From Hemileia vastatrix (taxonomy: Eukaryota > Basidiomycota > Pucciniomycetes > Pucciniales > Zaghouaniaceae): DNA of 64,000 nt. The notes under the pieces were generated by a model, which had not been told where the DNA came from, did no database searches, and saw only the letters and a program-made list of their open reading frames with translations. Where the stretch lies: NCBI GenBank assembly GCA_030280995.1, contig JASXTE010000009.1:1706501-1770500 (forward strand). Direction: 5' to 3'. The position numbers and the translations under genes were made by a program. Shown piece by piece: positions 12,240 through 23,271 of this stretch (within the stretch, counting starts at the first letter, position 1; each line of letters begins with the position of its first letter).

Positions 12240-12653
12240 CTAAGATTTTTTCTTTTTATACCATTTTAACAGAGTAGAGAGATTTGAAATTTCATTTCCA
12301 GGTATCCATGCATCATGTTCAGATTACTTGTTCTTATATCTCAATAAATAAATAATACCTCTTTCAGAAGTGATAATTCTATCATTGAGAATTTTATCAA
12401 TTTCTGAAGTTTCTGTGACTTCCTGAGGGTTTTTCATAGGTCTTCCCCTTCTTTTTGGAAATAAGTCACTGTTGGAAGTATAAGGTTTAAGCAAAGAAAT
12501 GGGAAAAACAGGATGTTTTCTATCATATGGAGAATACAAAACAACTTCTACTGCATTATCACCAACCATTCTTTTAACAACAAATGGTCCTACAAAAGGA
12601 TCTTGTAATTTGTTGTTACCTTGTAAATTGAAATGGACAGTAGATATCAACAC
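12240..12653 (-). pseudogene. Integrase C-terminus with chromodomain, nonsense-interrupted
   Basis: A GPF-type module (DPFVGPFVVKRMVG, then HPVFPISLLKPY) is followed by the basic RRGRP and a chromodomain: EIDKILNDRI, then YLLRYKNK, an in-frame TAA at 12326-12324, then SEHDAWIPGNEISN. Chromodomains bind methylated histone H3 and steer chromovirus integration to heterochromatin. The stop falls between the aromatic strand and the conserved W-P segment. The same frame then runs to a TAG at 12240. The piece is in a different frame from the integrase core upstream. Confidence 0.8.
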
Positions 12654-13492
12654 TTCATCACCCTTGTTAAATGTGTAGTCGTTATGGGATTTATCCCATA
12701 TTTTCTTTTCATATTCAAATGCTTTATCAATACAGCTTTGAGCATGTTTTCTTCATAGCTGTTGCATTTGCATAAACAATTTTAAACCAGGATGTAGTTC
12801 AACTTAGGTAATTTATTATTGAGAATCTGAGCAGGAGTGTTTGGGACATAACCTAACCAAAGCTCAAAAGGCTTTTTCTCAGTGACAGAATGAACAGTGC
12901 TATTATATGCAAATTCAAGACCAGGCAATAGAGTGACCCAGTCATGAGTAAATCTGACATTGTCTTTATATTCTAAACCAAAGGCACAATAACATCTAAT
13001 CATATCTGCTAGAGTTTGAATCATTCTTTCAGATAGACCATTAGTCTGAGGATGATGAGCTGTAGATAACTTTAACTCACAGCCACAAATATCCATCAAA
13101 GAGGTCCAAAACTCAAAAGTAAATTTTGGATCTCTATCAGAGATAATGGCTTTTGGGAATCCAATAATATTAAACATATAAGACCACCATAAGAAAGCTA
13201 ATTCTTTTGTGGATACATCTTTGTGGGTAGGAATAAATTTACACATTTTTGTGAATTTATCTACTATTACCCAACAAGAGTTATAACTGTCTTTACCTGC
13301 TACAGGAAGACCAGTGACAAAATCCATGTTAATTATTTTCCAAGGAGTATTAGGTGCTTCAATATGTTGTAGTAAACCTGCTCTCTTACCTGTCAACCTT
13401 TTAGATTTCTGGAAGGAATCACAAGATTCAACATATAATTTTGTATCTTCAGACATATTAGCCCACCAAGCAGTGTTTTTGATTCTAATCAA
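12654..13492 (-). pseudogene. Chromovirus integrase core
   Basis: The DDE core is complete in one frame: INMDFVTGLP (first Asp), IISDRDPKF (second Asp), HHPQTNGLSERMIQTL (Glu), then WVTLLPGLEFAYNSTVHS. The HHCC zinc finger just upstream is damaged: the second His reads Gln (AGQF) and the CxxC reads CDSF. A stop and a frame change at about 12780 separate it from the C-terminal module. Integrase inserts the cDNA into the host genome. Confidence 0.85.
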
Positions 13493-13519
13493 TGTTTTTT
13501 CTAGATCAAACTGACCAGC

Positions 13520-14605
13520 TTATATTTCATCATGACAAAGTTTGAGGATAGTTTCTTTCATAGAAGGGGTAATTACAATTACATTAGTAAGCTTTCTTCT
13601 ATAATAGATATAACCATCTTCAATAGAAAACTTTACTTTCATCAAAGCACTATGATATTTTTCAGGAAGAGTTTTAATTAATGCATGAATTGAAGAACTC
13701 TTAGGATCATTTAAGATAGTACATAATTTATTTAATTCAGAATCCTTATCATATGAATCCAGTATTAATTGTAATAACTCCTCTTCCATATCAACTATAA
13801 ATATACCATGGATATGAACAGTATCATCTTCAGGTACAAAAGAAGTATTGGAGTCATTATTTGGCAGAGGAAGTCTGGACAGCATATCAACATTGGAGTG
13901 AACATTTCCATCCCTATGGATAATTGTCATCCGTGCTCTGTACTCTTAAACAGCAAGTTGCCACCTGAACACATGACTATTAGGTGTTTTCAGGTTTAAG
14001 AGGGACTTCACAGCACTACAGTCAGTTACTAATTCAAACTTCTGATAATCTAGATAGTAATGAAGTTTCTCAAGAGCCCAAACAACTGCTAAGCACTCTA
14101 AGTGAGTGGCACCATATTTCAATTCACTATTTCTCAAGGTTCTTGAAATATAACAAATTACAACCTCTGAGTATTTATCATTAATAATTTGTTTCTTGTG
14201 GAGGGAAGCACCCAGAACAACAAAGCTAGCATCTTTATGCAGGACAAATGGTTTGTTAAAATCTGGAAGAGATAAGATAGGGGCTGTCATTAAGCAACAT
14301 TTTAATGTATCAAAATCTTTTTGACAGTCAATATTCCAGATGAATGCAACAGCTTTCCTAGTTAGTTTGGTAAGAGGCAAGGCTATGACCTGATAATTTT
14401 TAATATATTGTCTATAATAGCCACACATACCCAAAAAAATTTGAATTTCTCTTACAAAAGTTGGTTCTTTCACATTTTGAATTGCAGCAACTTTGTTGTG
14501 GTCTACACAAATTTGTAGGCCTGACACAACATGGCCAAGTACTTTCAAAGATTGAATACCAAATTTACACTTTTTCAAGGACAAGGTCATATTTATTTCA
14601 TCCAT
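13520..14605 (-). pseudogene. Chromovirus RT thumb, RNase H and integrase N-terminal region
   Basis: KKCKFGIQSLKVLGHVVS and FLGMCGYYRQYIKNY are the RT thumb and connection. The RNase H domain has HKDASFVVLGASL (Asp), SRTLRNSELKYGATHLECLAV (Glu) and LVTDCSAVKSLL (Asp). HRDGNVHSNVDMLSRLP closes the domain in the usual way. A stop at about 13943 splits two pieces of one frame. Confidence 0.85.
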
Positions 14606-15240
14606 TTTTGAAAAACTCTATTCAAGTGAACCATATGTTCATCAAAATTTTTAGAAAAAATTATAATATCATCAATATACACCATGAGCCATCCTTCAAT
14701 TATTTCCTGATGGAAAGTGTTATCCATGACTTTCTGGAAAATTTAAGGGGAATTTTTAGGGCCAAATGGCATTCTAACATACTTATATATTCCCATATGA
14801 GTAGCAATAAGCAAAAAATTCTACGAATTTTTCTCAACTGGAACTTGATGATACCCTTTGTTACCATCCAGACAACTAATAAATTTTTCACATTGCAAGG
14901 TAGCATGTATTGAGTTAATTCTGGGTAAAGGATAAATATCATCAACAGTATAAGTGTTTAATGCTCTGTAATCTCCACATAATCTAGCCTTATCTTTTTC
15001 ATAAGAAATCAAGATTGGGGAAATGACACAATATTTGGGGGTGAAATCCACTTTCTAAATGATATTCATTTTTAATAATGTGGTAATATTATCCTCAATA
15101 TCCTTTCTTTTTGTTGGAGAAGAAGGATATGGTTTTTTCTTAAGACTAGGAGGAATATCACTCAAGTTACAGGATAAGGTAATTTTCATTTCTTCCTGAA
15201 CACTTCCAAAGACATGAGAACCATGAGCAAAAGCCATAGG
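14606..15240 (-). pseudogene. Chromovirus reverse transcriptase, frame-shifted
   Basis: Pieces in different frames show ARLCGDYRALNTYT, then YPLPRIN, then LDGNKGYHQVPV (RT motif A with Asp), and GWLMVYIDDIIIFSKNF near 14690-14645 with the YIDD active site intact. Frame changes fall near 14820 and 14605. The order and spacing match Ty3 RT. Confidence 0.82.
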
Positions 15241-16460
15241 GAAGAAGTAATTGAGGCAAGAATAGAATCCTTCTGTTCACTAGTTAAATGATCACCAAAA
15301 GAAGCAGTATTGATTTCATTTAATAAATCATCCATCTCAATTGTTGGTCTGCCTTTACACTGGATCAGTGAGTTACAAGACTTTAACAGATTCCCAGAAG
15401 GTTTTCTAGGGGAGAAAATTTTGAATTTTCTTTTGCCATTCAATCCCAAGGTGAAACATTTATTTGCTGGGTCCAATTTTACACTAAAAATGGTCAAAAT
15501 ATCATTACCCATAATAAACCAATTTCTTAAATTATCATTTTTCATGACAACAAATTCACAAATAGCTCTGAAAAAACCACCATTATATTTGAAGAATACG
15601 GAGGTTTTATATTTCCCAATATGAATCAAGGTAGAACCATACCCTCTCCATTTTTCAGAATTTATAGGTAATAATTTACTCAAATAATCCTTATCTACTA
15701 AATCTAAAGCTTTTTCAGACACTACACTTCCTCCAGCACCAGAATCAAGAACTACATCAACATTTTTACCATTTATGATGACAGGTTCCTTAAAAGGGGA
15801 TATGGCTATAGAATTGTTAGTAATATCTTTAATTATCTCAGAATTTTCTACTGAAGATAAATCCAATACCAATTCTTCAGATATATTATCTAAATAATGG
15901 ACATCCTGTTCCAACATTAAAACATATTTAACAGATTTATTGTCATAGGAGATATTACTTTCACAGTCACTAGAAGAATTATTGACATCAATTTCAGACT
16001 CATCAGTGTCCTCATTGTGTTCAACAAGATTAATTTTTTTGTCACAAACATGACCCTTTTGCCATGGTTTGTTACATTTAAAACAAGTATTTGTTGCATA
16101 TTTTTTAGGTGCAACTGGGGCAGAGGGTCTACCAGCTTTTTCTGGGGGCTTTGTAGAGGGTTTATTCTGATCATTATAAGATTTACCAAGGTAATTCTTA
16201 GGTTCATATCTATGGTTAAGTAGTACCTCATTACAAATATTAATGAAAGAAGAATGTTCCCTCACATGCTCAGTTCTAGCTACAATTAAATCTCTAAGAG
16301 AATTTGGCAATTTATACAAGATTTTATCTCTCCAAATATCATAATCCATCTTTGGATAAATTGCTCTCAGGGTCTTTGTTACTTTCATAAGAAAAACAAT
16401 GGGTTTTTCAACAGAGGAGGATACATATCTTGTATTCTCATACAGTCTTTGCTGAGCCAA
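15186..16460 (-). pseudogene. Chromovirus gag C-terminus, zinc knuckle and protease
   Basis: A long frame starts with a capsid C-terminal segment (QQRLYENTRYVSSSVEKP to LRDLIVARTEHV), then a zinc knuckle of the chromovirus type, CFKCNKPWQKGHVC, then an acidic linker, then the protease with VDVVLDSGAGGSVVSEKAL (catalytic DSG) and WFIMGNDIL. It continues the frame of the preceding gag piece across a TAG at 16487-16485, and shifts frame before RT. Confidence 0.83.
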
Positions 16461-16487
16461 CCTGAATTTTGAACCACCAAATTGATT

Positions 16488-18372
16488 CTAAATCAAGGAT
16501 TTCCACTCATTCCATGTATAATGGTTATTATCTAATAAAACAGATTCATACCACATCAAGGCTACATTGGGAAATAAAGAAATTAGCTTAGAAAAAATTT
16601 CCTCATCAGGTAGTTTATAAGATCTCTTTAAATTATCAATCCTTTGTATAAAGTGTTGCCAATCAGATGAAGAATCACCATCAAAGGTAGGGTATTGATC
16701 CAACTTAGGCCAATTTTTCTGGCTACTGGGATGTTCCATCCTATGGTTTGAATTATTCAAGGTTATCAGTTCTTGAAGCCTTGAAAGGTGTTCAGATATT
16801 TCTTTATTCACAGAGGTAGCTGGCTCATTGTGAGCATTAAATTTATTTCTGTTTGATGCAATAGATTTTTTAGAATAAATTTCAGCTGGTAAAATTGGTA
16901 CATTACAAGGGAGAGAAGAACTGCTCTGTTCAGGCTGTTTATTATTATGATTAACAGCAGTTTGAGCAATATTTTTTAATTCATGATAATGAGTAGCCTG
17001 GACAGCTTGTAATGCAGAAAATAGTTTCTCAAGGTCAGATAATTTATTTTTCAAATCAGGAATGTAAGATAGTTGATCATTAATCCTAGAAATAGATAAA
17101 ACATTTCTGTCCTTATCTACAGAGCAATCATTACTCAAATTCTGAGAATCAATTTTCAATTTTCTTAAATCACTGTGCAAAAGCATCTTTTTGTTCTTTA
17201 AAGCAGTATTTTCATCTTTTAGATCATCAACAATTTTGCGTAGGTGACTATATTTATCTGAAAGTGATCTGTGGTCAGCTTTAATAGACTTTTGATGAGG
17301 AAGGACATTATTTAATGTGTCTTTCAATTTGAAATTAGCAGTTTCTTGAACAGAAGAACTCACTTTGAAATGTAAATGGAAATTATTAAATCTATCACTC
17401 TCATGTATTAACAAATCTCTCAAATGTTTATCTTTCACAACATAAAAATCAAGGGTATCTTTCAATATTTATTCAGAAGTTCTCTCAATTAAATTGTAGA
17501 CTTCAGGGGAAACAGAATCATTCTTAATTGCAAGAGAAGGGTTAATTAAATAAGTAGAAGTTAAATGTAAAGGTTCATCAAATGATAATTTGCTAATTAC
17601 ATCAATGGGGCTACTTATTAAAGGAAGTTGTCTCTTCAAGGGTTTAACTGTTTTTTCAAGGTCCACATTATTACCTGAAGAAGATTTGTTATTATATATA
17701 CCAATGTGCTTATCAAACAAATTACTTACCATGGCAAGGGAGGAAACTTCTCCTGTGCTATCTTTCTTCTGCCCCCCTGATAAGGATGGTGCTGAAGAGA
17801 TGGATTGTAGTTTGGTGTCCTGGATGGGCCAGGGTGTTGAGCTGGTTGCTGAACATTCTGTTGGTAGTGTGTCATGAAGTAATCCCATTTCCATTTCTCC
17901 ACTTGCAGAGTGCCTTGATTGTGGGTGAGGGAGCTGGGTGCTTGATTGGGCTGAGGTTGAGGCTGAGGCTGGGAAGCTGGGAAATGAGGAGGTTGACCCT
18001 GTTTGAGATTTAATAACTCCTGAATCTGCTGCCAGAGTGTGTCTACCCTTGCCTTGTACTTCATGATTTCTGCTCTCAGTTCCTTTATATGGCTTGAAAG
18101 ATTGTTTACCTGCTGTTTTAGAAGAATCTTTTTTATTTTTATACCTCTGAGTGGATTGTCCTTCCTGATGTATTTGAGGTTTTACTTCTTTCAGAGTTGT
18201 TTGGGGAGGGGGGTTTGCCACTTCTCCTGAAATTTCCACCTCCTGAAGGTTTTTTGTCAGCTGAATAATTTTTGTAATTTACTTTAGAAGAACCTACAGA
18301 TTCAGTGTCAACATCCACTTCAATCTCATACACATGTAAGTTATTCATGCTTTTATCCAAACTACTGGACAT
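16488..18372 (-). pseudogene. Chromovirus gag N-terminal part
   Basis: The probable ATG is at 18372 (MSSSLDKSMNNLH). A Pro/Ser/Gln-rich and basic region follows, with a frame change near 18150-18240. Next comes a segment at 16488-17465 with heptad-like spacing (SDKYSHLRKIVDDLKDENTA), a likely coiled coil, and a capsid-like DGDSSSDWQHFIQRIDN near 16680. A stop at about 17466 separates the two pieces in the same frame. Length and coiled coil are unusual for a short fungal gag but not unique. Confidence 0.7.
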
Positions 18373-19047
18373 TTAAACTGTGAAAAAGAGAATCAAAATT
18401 AAACAATGATTCAATTTGTTATCTCAAAATAAAATATAATTAATTGTATTTCAAAAAAAAAAAAAAAATTATTAAAAAATTAATTAATTAAAAAATGTAA
18501 TACAAATAAATGTAATTAAAATGTTTATTAATAATTAACAATAATTAAAATGGGACAACCAACAAAGGTTTTATAAGTCAACCAAAATAATTAATACCAA
18601 AAATTAATATAATGGTAATATTGGGACTAAGTACTGAGTACTATTATGGTCAACCAATAAACAAAAAATATTTAATAAAATTACTTCAATAATTTATTAA
18701 AAATTAATTGCCTTCTAGGACTAAGAGTCATCCTCTATTATGGTCAACTAGGAAAAATAATTTAATATAATGAATACTTACACTCAGTGAATCAGCAATT
18801 AAGCCACAAACACTGTTATTGCAGTAAAAATATAATACTATGAGTGAGAGGTGCAAAGGTGAACTTACTATGGTGATCGTAAAATCATTTCAAAACAATA
18901 TATAATTTAATTTAATATAAACCTAAGCTATCGAACCCAATTTGAAAACATGGTCGCGGCAAAAAGTTTACTTTTTGGCTTGGGTGTTCCATGCGCTTTG
19001 ACATTCGTCACAAGTCTTTGTCCTCCTCGTTTTGAAAGCCCCCCAAT
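18373..19047 (-). other. Chromovirus leader with putative primer-binding site
   Basis: Directly after the 5' LTR end (below 19048) the minus strand reads AT then TGGGGGGCTTTCAAAACG, starting with the TGG expected of a tRNA primer site; I cannot name the tRNA. The rest to gag is AT-rich, with an A run near 18453-18468 and no gene. Confidence 0.55.
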
Positions 19048-19175
19048 TATTGTCTGGTTGTCTAGAAGAAGGAGGAGGAGAAGGGGAAAAAGGGACAATA
19101 GAGAGTGAAGATAAGATATTATAAAGGTGGATAGTAATAAAATAATATATTTATCTTGAACAGAGAGGACAACAA
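19048..19175 (-). repeat. Chromovirus 5' LTR, inner fragment
   Basis: Aligns base for base in length with 11002-11129 of the 3' LTR. It ends in ACAA (19172-19175), which is repeated as ACGA at 32188-32191 on the other side of the nested Gypsy2 copy. Confidence 0.88.
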
Positions 19176-20252
19176 TGTGGTCTTCCAACATTGGCAGGGG
19201 CCTTTGTTGTGTGATTTGGCGCTGTTTGTGCATGTCTTAATTGACATCTGTTAAGTAATTGGGTATTTTTCTGGTTTTATTCCGTGGCTATTGGGTCTGC
19301 AGGTATGTGTGTACTATCATTGGATAGCCCTGGTTTTTCTCTATATTTTATGTCTTAAAGACTATTTCATATTCTGAGTTGTAAGGGGTCATTTCCTCAT
19401 TTTTCATTTATAAAAGATTGCTGTTTAATTTTGTTTTTTGTGTTTTAAAGGCTAACCAAGTTCTTAGTACCATCGGATAGAGCTAATTTTTCTCTATATT
19501 TCATGTCACAATGTTGTTATAGTGAAATTCAGTGTTTTAAAGTTTTAGTAGTTGTAGCTAATTTTTCTAAAAATATTAGTGGTTTTTATTGGTTTTCTGG
19601 CTTCAGGGAGGCCGGGCCACTTCAGGCGGCATCTCTGATGTTGGGCGGCCCTCCCGCCTCTGGTTTAGGAGGTTGGGGAGAGCTTCAGGAGGGTTTTTTA
19701 TGCAATTCGGCGGGTACAGGCGCCAGATTGGTGGGTGCGCATGGGCTCTTAGATAGTGGTCTGTGTGTACATAGTGAATAAGACAGTTTGGGGCAACCTT
19801 AATCATCATACAAACATCCGGAGGTGATATCATTGTTACTCACTCAGTTTTCACTGTTTTCTGGCCACAATTGGCTGTGTTTGTCGCAAGTGAGCTCTTC
19901 ATTTAACTTAACTTTGGCAACTGTTTTCTCTGTTATAGTCTTGCAAGCTATAGCAATTATTATTGCTGTCTCTGGTGTGGATTTTCAGCCTACATCAAGT
20001 ATCTTTGCTGTCTCTGGTGTGGACTTTGTTCTACATTTCAGTTCTTTGGTCTGGTAGTCCATCTGGGTACTACTTTCTTGACTCATCAAGCAGTCAAGTG
20101 TGTTTAAAAGGGGGCTTTAGCAAAACAGGAACCAACTTACTTTAGCAAGTAAATCTCACTCTATTTTTCTAAAGGGACAGGGGATTTTCTCTCTGGTTTT
20201 TCTCCAACTCCCTTGGTCAAGGCCTATAGCTAGTACTATAGGATTGTCTACA
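19176..20252 (+). repeat. Gypsy2 copy 1 5' LTR
   Basis: Starts TGTGGTCTTCC, ends GTCTACA. Matches 31114-32187 and 47722-48773. On its minus strand all three LTRs keep an ATG-started frame reading QQRPLPMLEDH. Confidence 0.9.
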
Positions 20253-20256
20253 TTTC

Positions 20257-20280
20257 TGGTGCCCAACGTGGGGTTCGAAC
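20257..20280 (+). promoter_or_regulatory. Primer-binding site
   Basis: TGGTGCCCAACGTGGGG followed by TTCGAAC lies 4 nt after the LTR end. It begins with TGG (complement of tRNA CCA) and includes the complement of a T-loop, so about 24 nt could pair with a tRNA 3' end. The same site is at 48778 and 55569. Confidence 0.8.
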
Positions 20281-20343
20281 TTGCTAGTTCTTTGGAATAT
20301 CTGTTTTCTTTGGTTGGCTCTTTTTGGTGTTTGGTCTGGAGGA

Positions 20344-22723
20344 ATGGCTTCTGGTTCCTCTATTCCTGTGGTGACTGTCAGTGGGGGGGATGGTACTCCT
20401 TCTGTGATTGTTAGGGAGTGTGTGAGGATTAAAACTTGGGATGGTACCAAGTTTAATGGGGAGTATGTCAAGAAGTTTCTAGAGAAGTATGAAACTGCTG
20501 CTGGAGTGGATGGTGCTTCCTACCTGGACATGGTGAAGCAGATTATCTTCTTCATTGGTGATAGGTCAGTGGAGAAGGAGATTGTGGTCATGTCTGGCTA
20601 GAAGAAGAGGAATTGGAAATTGTTGTGTTGAGATGGTAGATAGATGGGGTGTCAGGTTCACTATGGTGGATCTGAACAAGGTTGTCAGTGAATGGCAATC
20701 TTATGCTGGTGTTGGTAACTTACATTGTTACAGGAAGTTTCTGCTACAGTTTGATCCTGTGGTGGAATATTTAGTGGAAGTGGAGGAGCTGGCACATGAA
20801 AATGCTTCCAATGATGTTTTTTGGTCTGCCCTGGGTAGAGATGTCAGGATGGATGTGTTGAAGGAGTTGTCAAGAAAGGAATTGATGAAGACTCTTTCTA
20901 ATGGGGACCAGAAGTTGCCTACCTTAGATAAGGTGAAGGAGGCTGTTGAGGCCCATTTGAAGTTATTGGCTGTGGACACCTATCAGGAGTGGTGTGCCAA
21001 GTATTTCAGCAAAGTAAGTGAGGCTTTGGCTGAAGAGGAAGTTAGGGAGAAGAATGAGGAGAAGAATTTAATGCAGGTTCCCGAAAAGGAGAGGGACCCA
21101 ATGGTGGAGCAGTTGGCTGATCTTACAAAGCAGCTGCATATTTTTGTTTAGGAGGCTAAGAAGGTCAATAAGGCACCTTCTCAGCCTAGAGATTTTGATA
21201 GGAGTGCTGGTATGAGTGATCCTTGGGTCTTCTCTTATTGCAGTAGGAGGGGGCACAGGTCCAATGATTGTTGGGTATTGAACAGGGATGTGTCTGAAGG
21301 AAAGGTGGAATTTGATGGCAGGGTTTTCAAGTTCCCTGATGGTTCTTTTGTTAAGCCCAGTGAGGGGCAGGCTCCTGTTAATTTTGTCAGGAGAAGGGGA
21401 GGTCTCAATCAAAGGAGGCCAAGGTTTGAGGAGATTCATGATCAAGGGAGGTCTTCTGGTAAGGAGAATGAGGATGGCAAGGGAAAGGCGGAGGAGGTCA
21501 ATAAGGTCTCTTTTTCTACTTCCTTTGGTGGTTTGGAGTTGTATTCTTGTGGTGGACAGTCAAGTGGTGAATGCTTGGCTGGTGTTTATGATGTGGAAGC
21601 AGGAAAGGTGGGAAGGCCTAAGAGCAGTTCACAGGCCCAACCAAAGCCAAATGCATCAAAGGTGGATCCTAAGCTGAGTGCAGCTATGAATAGGTACAGC
21701 AAAGAGGAGCTGTACAAGATGCAGAAGGGTACGGCTGACATGGGCCCCCCTAGTTTTGGCGCATTGGACATGAATGGTGAGCCAATGCCAATGGAGGTGG
21801 ATTCTGACTCTAAGGAGGATGTCCCTTTGGCTTCATTGCCAAAGCCTGCTGGAGTCAGAGGTTCTGGTAAGGGATCTGGTTTGGTTACTGTTAATGGTAA
21901 ATCTGTTGGTGGTGCTGGTCCTCAAGAAGCTTCTAGGACCAAGGTGGTGAAACCAAGGGCTCACTTTGAGAGGCCAGTAGTGTCTTTTCAAGTTAATGTT
22001 ATGGACTCTTTCCTGGAAAGGATGAATCAGGGTCAGGTTTCCCTATCTTATGGGGAACTATATGCTATCAGTCCAGGGTTGGCTGATAGGCAAAAAATGT
22101 TGTTGACCAGGAGAAGAGTTTCTTTGGGTGAGGTAGAATACATTTGTGATTCTGCTGGAAAGTTTGGTGAGGGGTTGGAAACTCATTTTTCTGCTCCTCT
22201 GGGATATTTCAATGTCATTCTGAATGGCAGGGAGGCATGGTCATTGGTGGATTCAGGTTCTCAGATAAACCTGATTTCTTTGTTTGAGGCAACTCATATG
22301 GGCCTCCCCATCCAAACTGGTATTGGTGGGAATTTGAGAGGGATCTGTGGCCATGTCACTGAATTGGTTGGAACTTCTGAGTTTGTGAAGTTAGATGTTG
22401 GAGGAGCCTCAGGGAAGGTTCATTTTTACATTGCTAAAGTTAATGTAAAAGCAGTTTTGGGTGGGCCATTCTTGATGGATTTTTAGGCAAGAATTGGCTA
22501 TCAATTTGATTTGGGAATCAGTTTGGAGTTGACTGGTGAAGATGAAAGGAGACTTCACATGAGGTTGTTATCCCCTGGAGAGGATGGTTGGGAGACCAGG
22601 CCTGGTTTATCTTCAATGTGCCAGTGCATGGACTGCTGCAGGAGAAGGAAGGAAGTGGGTTCTGCCTCTGGTTTTTTGGAGTGCGGCTCAGGCTCTATTG
22701 AGAGTCTTTCATTTTTAGAGTAA
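20344..22723 (+). pseudogene. Gypsy2 gag-protease, interrupted
   Basis: The start ATG at 20344 (MASGSSIPVV) is kept in copy 2. The capsid-like region includes CVRIKTWDGTKFNG and YLDMVKQIIFFIGDRSVEKE. A TAG at 20599 replaces Tyr of copy 2, and a 2-nt loss near 20630 shifts the frame. From there one frame runs to the shared TAA at 22721, with TAGs at 21149 and 22484. A zinc knuckle reads FSYCSRRGHRSNDC, its first Cys changed to Phe. The aspartic protease is clear: WSLVDSGSQINLISLFE with GGPFLMDF downstream. A Cys-containing tail (MCQCMDCCRRRKEV) ends the frame. Confidence 0.82.
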
Positions 22724-23271
22724 TGAGTGCTGATCACCCTAGTGCTACAACCTCACCCAAAGATGAGGAAATCCCAGGTTTTAGTAGGTCAGCTCCCTTG
22801 GAGATATACCAAGTGGATTTTCAACTTTCTCTTTTAAATGTTTCTCTTTTCTGCAAGTATTTATCAAGTTTTTTATCAAGTCTCTGTTCTCTCTCTTGAT
22901 TTTTAATTATTTTTAATTCAAGTTCAAGGAAGAAGATTGGTTATATATCTTTATTGAACAATATATGGAAAAGTTTTGGGGCAGTGAGATTGGGGTCTAA
23001 AAGTAAGTCTTCCCAATTGTGCACCGCTAGGTTTTCTTCTACACCTTTCAAAAACATTACCTGGGCCACACCTGTGAGCATTGGGGAAACCCCTGGTTAT
23101 TTTTGTAGGTCAGAAGAAAACTCAAGAAAAGAAGATAAAAATTTCAAAAAAATTCATGAAAATCAAGAAAAAAATCTGAAGATAATGAAGAAAGAAGATG
23201 CAAAATATTTTTGTGAAGATCATCAAGATCAATTTTCGGGCCTCCAGCATGAGGTTAAATAGCAGAAAATT
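22724..23271 (+). other. Gypsy2 gag-pol junction with hairpin units
   Basis: This lies between the gag-protease stop and the main pol frame; a pol-frame reading is open from about 22954 with one TAG at 23260. It holds repeated units around CATCAAGATCAAT plus the CCTC/GAGG hairpin at 23241-23254, whose tail is altered to TTAAAT. A second hairpin with intact ATAAACTG tail follows at 23307-23328. Confidence 0.6.
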
